64,000 nt of DNA, taken from Eurosta solidaginis (taxonomy: Eukaryota > Arthropoda > Insecta > Diptera > Tephritidae). Position numbers and translations under genes: made by a program. Of the stretch, positions 61,448 to 64,000 are shown in pieces; the stretch's first letter is position 1; each line of letters begins with the position of its first letter. A model generated the notes under the pieces. It ran no database searches. It was not told the origin of the DNA and worked only from the letters and a program-made list of their open reading frames with translations. The DNA is taken from positions 193,005,477-193,069,476 of the forward strand of contig NC_090322.1 of assembly GCF_040869045.1 (NCBI RefSeq), in the 5' to 3' direction.

Positions 61448-64000
61448 AGCAGTGCTTCATCCAAGAGGTGCGGCCGATCACAAATTGTCATCAATATCCT
61501 CTAACGGGATTTCAAGGAAACTTGCTGTTTCAACAGGGGTGAACCATAATGAGAAGGGTGTTAGAGGCGTTGTTGCACATTACAATTAAAGAGATGGTTG
61601 GTGTCATGTGTGGACACATTGCAAGCGGGCATACATTTTGTATGTCGGGGTTGTATGTATGTATGTATGTATGTATGTATAATTTATTCAGTCTATGATT
61701 AAACAATCTTACAGACTAGAATACAAAAGCAAATAAATACTTAAACAAATAATCAACTGAAAACCACAACGAATAACGTACATAAGTAACATGACTAGCG
61801 AAAACAAAAAATAAGATAATGCAAGTAGATTATAGGAACTCTTGCAAAGTTGACTTGAAGATGCTTCTCGACAAAGAAAAATCAATAAAAAACCTCCGTG
61901 AGAGTCTATTAAATTCATTTAGTGCCCGAAAAATTGGGTCAAAATTACAATAATTAGCCCTGCAAGCACTCATGTAAAATGGAAAAAATGTTCGAAGACT
62001 CCGATTAGGTACATTAAATGACACCTTCGCTAAGAGAACTGGGCAATCAAGAGAGCCAACTATTAGATCATAGACGAACATTAGCAGATGTTCTATCCTT
62101 CTGGATTCGAGAGGTTGGAGATTTATGAGTAAGCAGCGCGAGTGATAGGATGGAATTGGGTCGTCAAAGTTGAGTGAAAATAGACAAAAACGAGTAAATT
62201 TTCTTTGAACCCTTTTAATCCTGGCTGCATAGCAGCTATAGATAGGACTCCAAACAATTGAGGCGTATTCTAGTTTTGGTCGAACGAGAGAGGTAAAAAG
62301 AGCCTTCCTTGTATAAGGACCCTTAAAGTCTTTTGCATATCTACGAAGAAAGGCAAGGTTTCTGTAAGGCTTGGGAAGCATATAAGAGATATGATTGACA
62401 AAAGAGAAAGAGGAATCAAAAACAACACCTAAGTCAATAAATGCATTAACCGAAACCAGTCGAGCACCTGCGATATCGTAGAGGGTGGAATATAAGTTAG
62501 ATGATTTAGTAAAAGACATGTGGAAACATTTATTCACATTGAGGAAGAGATTATTGTCATTACACCATTCAATAAGATTATTTAGGTCATTTTGTAGGAG
62601 TAGGGAATCCGACTCGCCGTTAACTCTATGAAATAACTTTAAATCATCTGCATATAGAAGGAAAGAGGACGAAAAAAAAACAGGAACCAATATCATTTAT
62701 AAAAAGCACAAACAACAAAGGCCCGAGAATGCTCCCCTGAGGAACTCCAGACGTTGCATAAAAAGGTAGGGACTTGCAGCCCTCGATTTCAACACATAGA
62801 GACCGGTTCGATAGATACGATTTTAACCAAGATAAGAATACAGAGTGAAATCCAATATACTCAAGTTTAGATAGTAAGATTTGATGTGAAACTTTATCAA
62901 AAGCCTTTGAGAAGTCGGTATATATGGTATCAACCTGGCAGCCATCCTTAAATGCAGAGATACAGAAATCAGAAAACGACCCTAGATTAGTGACAGTAGA
63001 GCGACCAGCAACAAACCCATGTTGACGCGGGTCAATCACCCTTTTAATGATAAAAGACAACTTCTCCTTTATGATTTTTTCGAAAAGCTTTGAGCATACT
63101 GTGAGTTTGGCAATCGGCCTATAGTTAGAGATGTCATTTTTATTACCAGATTTAAAAATAGGACAAATTGAGCTCCTTTTCCATCTATCGATAAAAGTTC
63201 CAGAGGACAGAGATATATTGAAGATATGGCAAATGGGAGCGCAGAGAGTTAAACTACAGTGCTTCAGTACAAAGGCGTAAAGGCCATCAGTGTCACAACT
63301 TAGCGAGGGTTTAAGGGAAAGCATAGCATTGCGAACATCAACCTCTGAGATAATGAGGGAGCCAAAATCAATCTGATCACAAAGTCCCGAGCGCGAATGA
63401 GAGCCAGCCAAACCTACATTGGCATCATCAAAGTTAGATTTAATTGTTTCTGGATAGGTAAGGGTTTAACCTGTTACGGTATCCAGATCGAAGTTGAGCT
63501 AGAGTTACTCGTGTTTCCCTGAGGAGTGTGCGCTCCTCTTCCGCAAGTTTGCGTACTGTTCTTTGAGTACTGGATTCACCGGGCAATTCCTGGCATAAAG
63601 GACCGACGCCTGTTTGTGGAGTTCACTGAGAAACTGCTTGTGTTTTTTGGCTTCATACGGCTGAGTTCTCAGGTGCCGTATTTCCTCATACGGAGATGAC
63701 TCCTTAAGCCCCTAGGCGGTGTTGGCTCATCAATCAGATACCTGTTGGGATGCCCAGGTTTCTGGGTATTCAACAGGAACTGTTTGGTTAGCATCTCATT
63801 TCTCTCTCTTATGGGGAGTATAAGCGCCTCATTATGTAGATGCTGCTCTGGGGACATAAGAAGACAGCCCGTTGCGATTATGAGAGCAGTATTTGGCAGA
63901 CCTGTAGCTTCTTTCAGTGAGTAGTTTTAAGGTTTGGCGACCATATAGGAGACGCGTAGCATGAAATCTGCTGGCCAATTGCTTTGTAAGTAGTAATGAG
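61412..64000 (-). pseudogene. Jockey-clade LINE in penguin intron 2, split by another LINE
   Basis: The 3' tail complement (GTTGTTGTTG... 61412-61446) and 3' region run to about 61650. The element resumes at about 63448 (GTTTCTGGATAGGTAAGGGT) and continues past the window end. Its 63669-63857 frame reads HLHNEALILPIRERNEMLTK, a motif of the C-terminal jockey ORF2 region, and the same text in degenerate form is seen near 24600-24900. Frames are broken. Confidence 0.75.
61653..63447 (-). pseudogene. Second LINE reverse transcriptase (CR1/Kiri-like), frameshifted
   Basis: The N-terminal part (63411-62644) has SICPIFKSGNKNDISNYRPI, QHGFVAGRSTVTNLGSF, YTDFSKAFDKVSH and SGVPQGSILGPLLFVLFIND. The frame changes in an A9 run near 62675. 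The rest (62696-61830) begins with LLYADDLKLF, the catalytic box, and ends like the ORF at 19528-21447 (LVRPKLEYASIVWSPIY). No endonuclease part is present. The 3' end runs into a (CATA)n microsatellite at 61651-61680. It lies inside the jockey element. Confidence 0.85.

Overview
This window is eukaryotic, AT-rich and dominated by transposable elements. The organism is most likely a higher fly. The host exons are dipteran-like, the introns are full of BEL, gypsy, jockey, hAT, piggyBac and Transib sequence, and there is a DINE/Helitron-like repeat with the fly-typical GTCCGTCTGTCC track. A tephritid fruit fly fits best, but that last step is inference from repeat style only.

Five host-type coding blocks and one Tudor-like reading frame are seen. 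(1) The last two exons of the complex I 24-kDa subunit NDUFV2/ND-24 (2208-2579, +). (2) A four-exon gene for a double-chromodomain protein on the minus strand (exons at 56813-56646, 56565-56251, 27172-27029 and 24447-24055). All of its junctions are phase 0, and its second intron is 29 kb long. (3) A dolichol kinase reading frame (36779-38251, -). (4) A Myt1-type kinase (38556-39704, +), head to head with the dolichol kinase. (5) A Tudor-domain reading frame in three frames (39933-41085, +). (6) The first two exons of the PUM3/penguin nucleolar protein (60219-61368, +).

Layout. 1-2.2 kb: SINE copies and a fold-back hAT-like MITE in the upstream intron of ND-24. 7.1-18.1 kb: a 5'-truncated gypsy element split by a BEL element with TSD ACTGC. 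The BEL 5' LTR was itself hit by a 274-bp hAT-like MITE with an 8-bp TSD. 18.1-23.8 kb: long-TIR MITEs, a LINE, a SINE and a fold-back element with 21-bp satellite arms. 24-56.8 kb: the chromodomain gene. Its third intron holds a jockey LINE riddled with SINEs. Its second intron holds a DINE-like element, which in turn contains a 16,513-bp LTR-bounded unit. 47-59.7 kb: tRNA-derived SINEs, Transib and piggyBac remnants, a satellite array and MITEs. 60-64 kb: penguin, whose intron contains two nested LINEs.

The main find is the LTR-bounded unit at 28804-45316. It has a 498-bp LTR pair with one visible difference, a 5-bp TSD (TATAG) and a target repeat whose 23-bp phase is restored when the unit is removed. 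It therefore looks like one recent insertion. It carries an intact 1737-aa BEL gag-pol, a second gag-protease module with an altered protease motif, and between them the dolichol kinase, Myt1-like and Tudor-like reading frames. Either an LTR element has captured a block of host genes, or a host locus has become enclosed by LTRs in some other way. Coordinates of exons and element ends were read by eye. No alignment or database search was possible.
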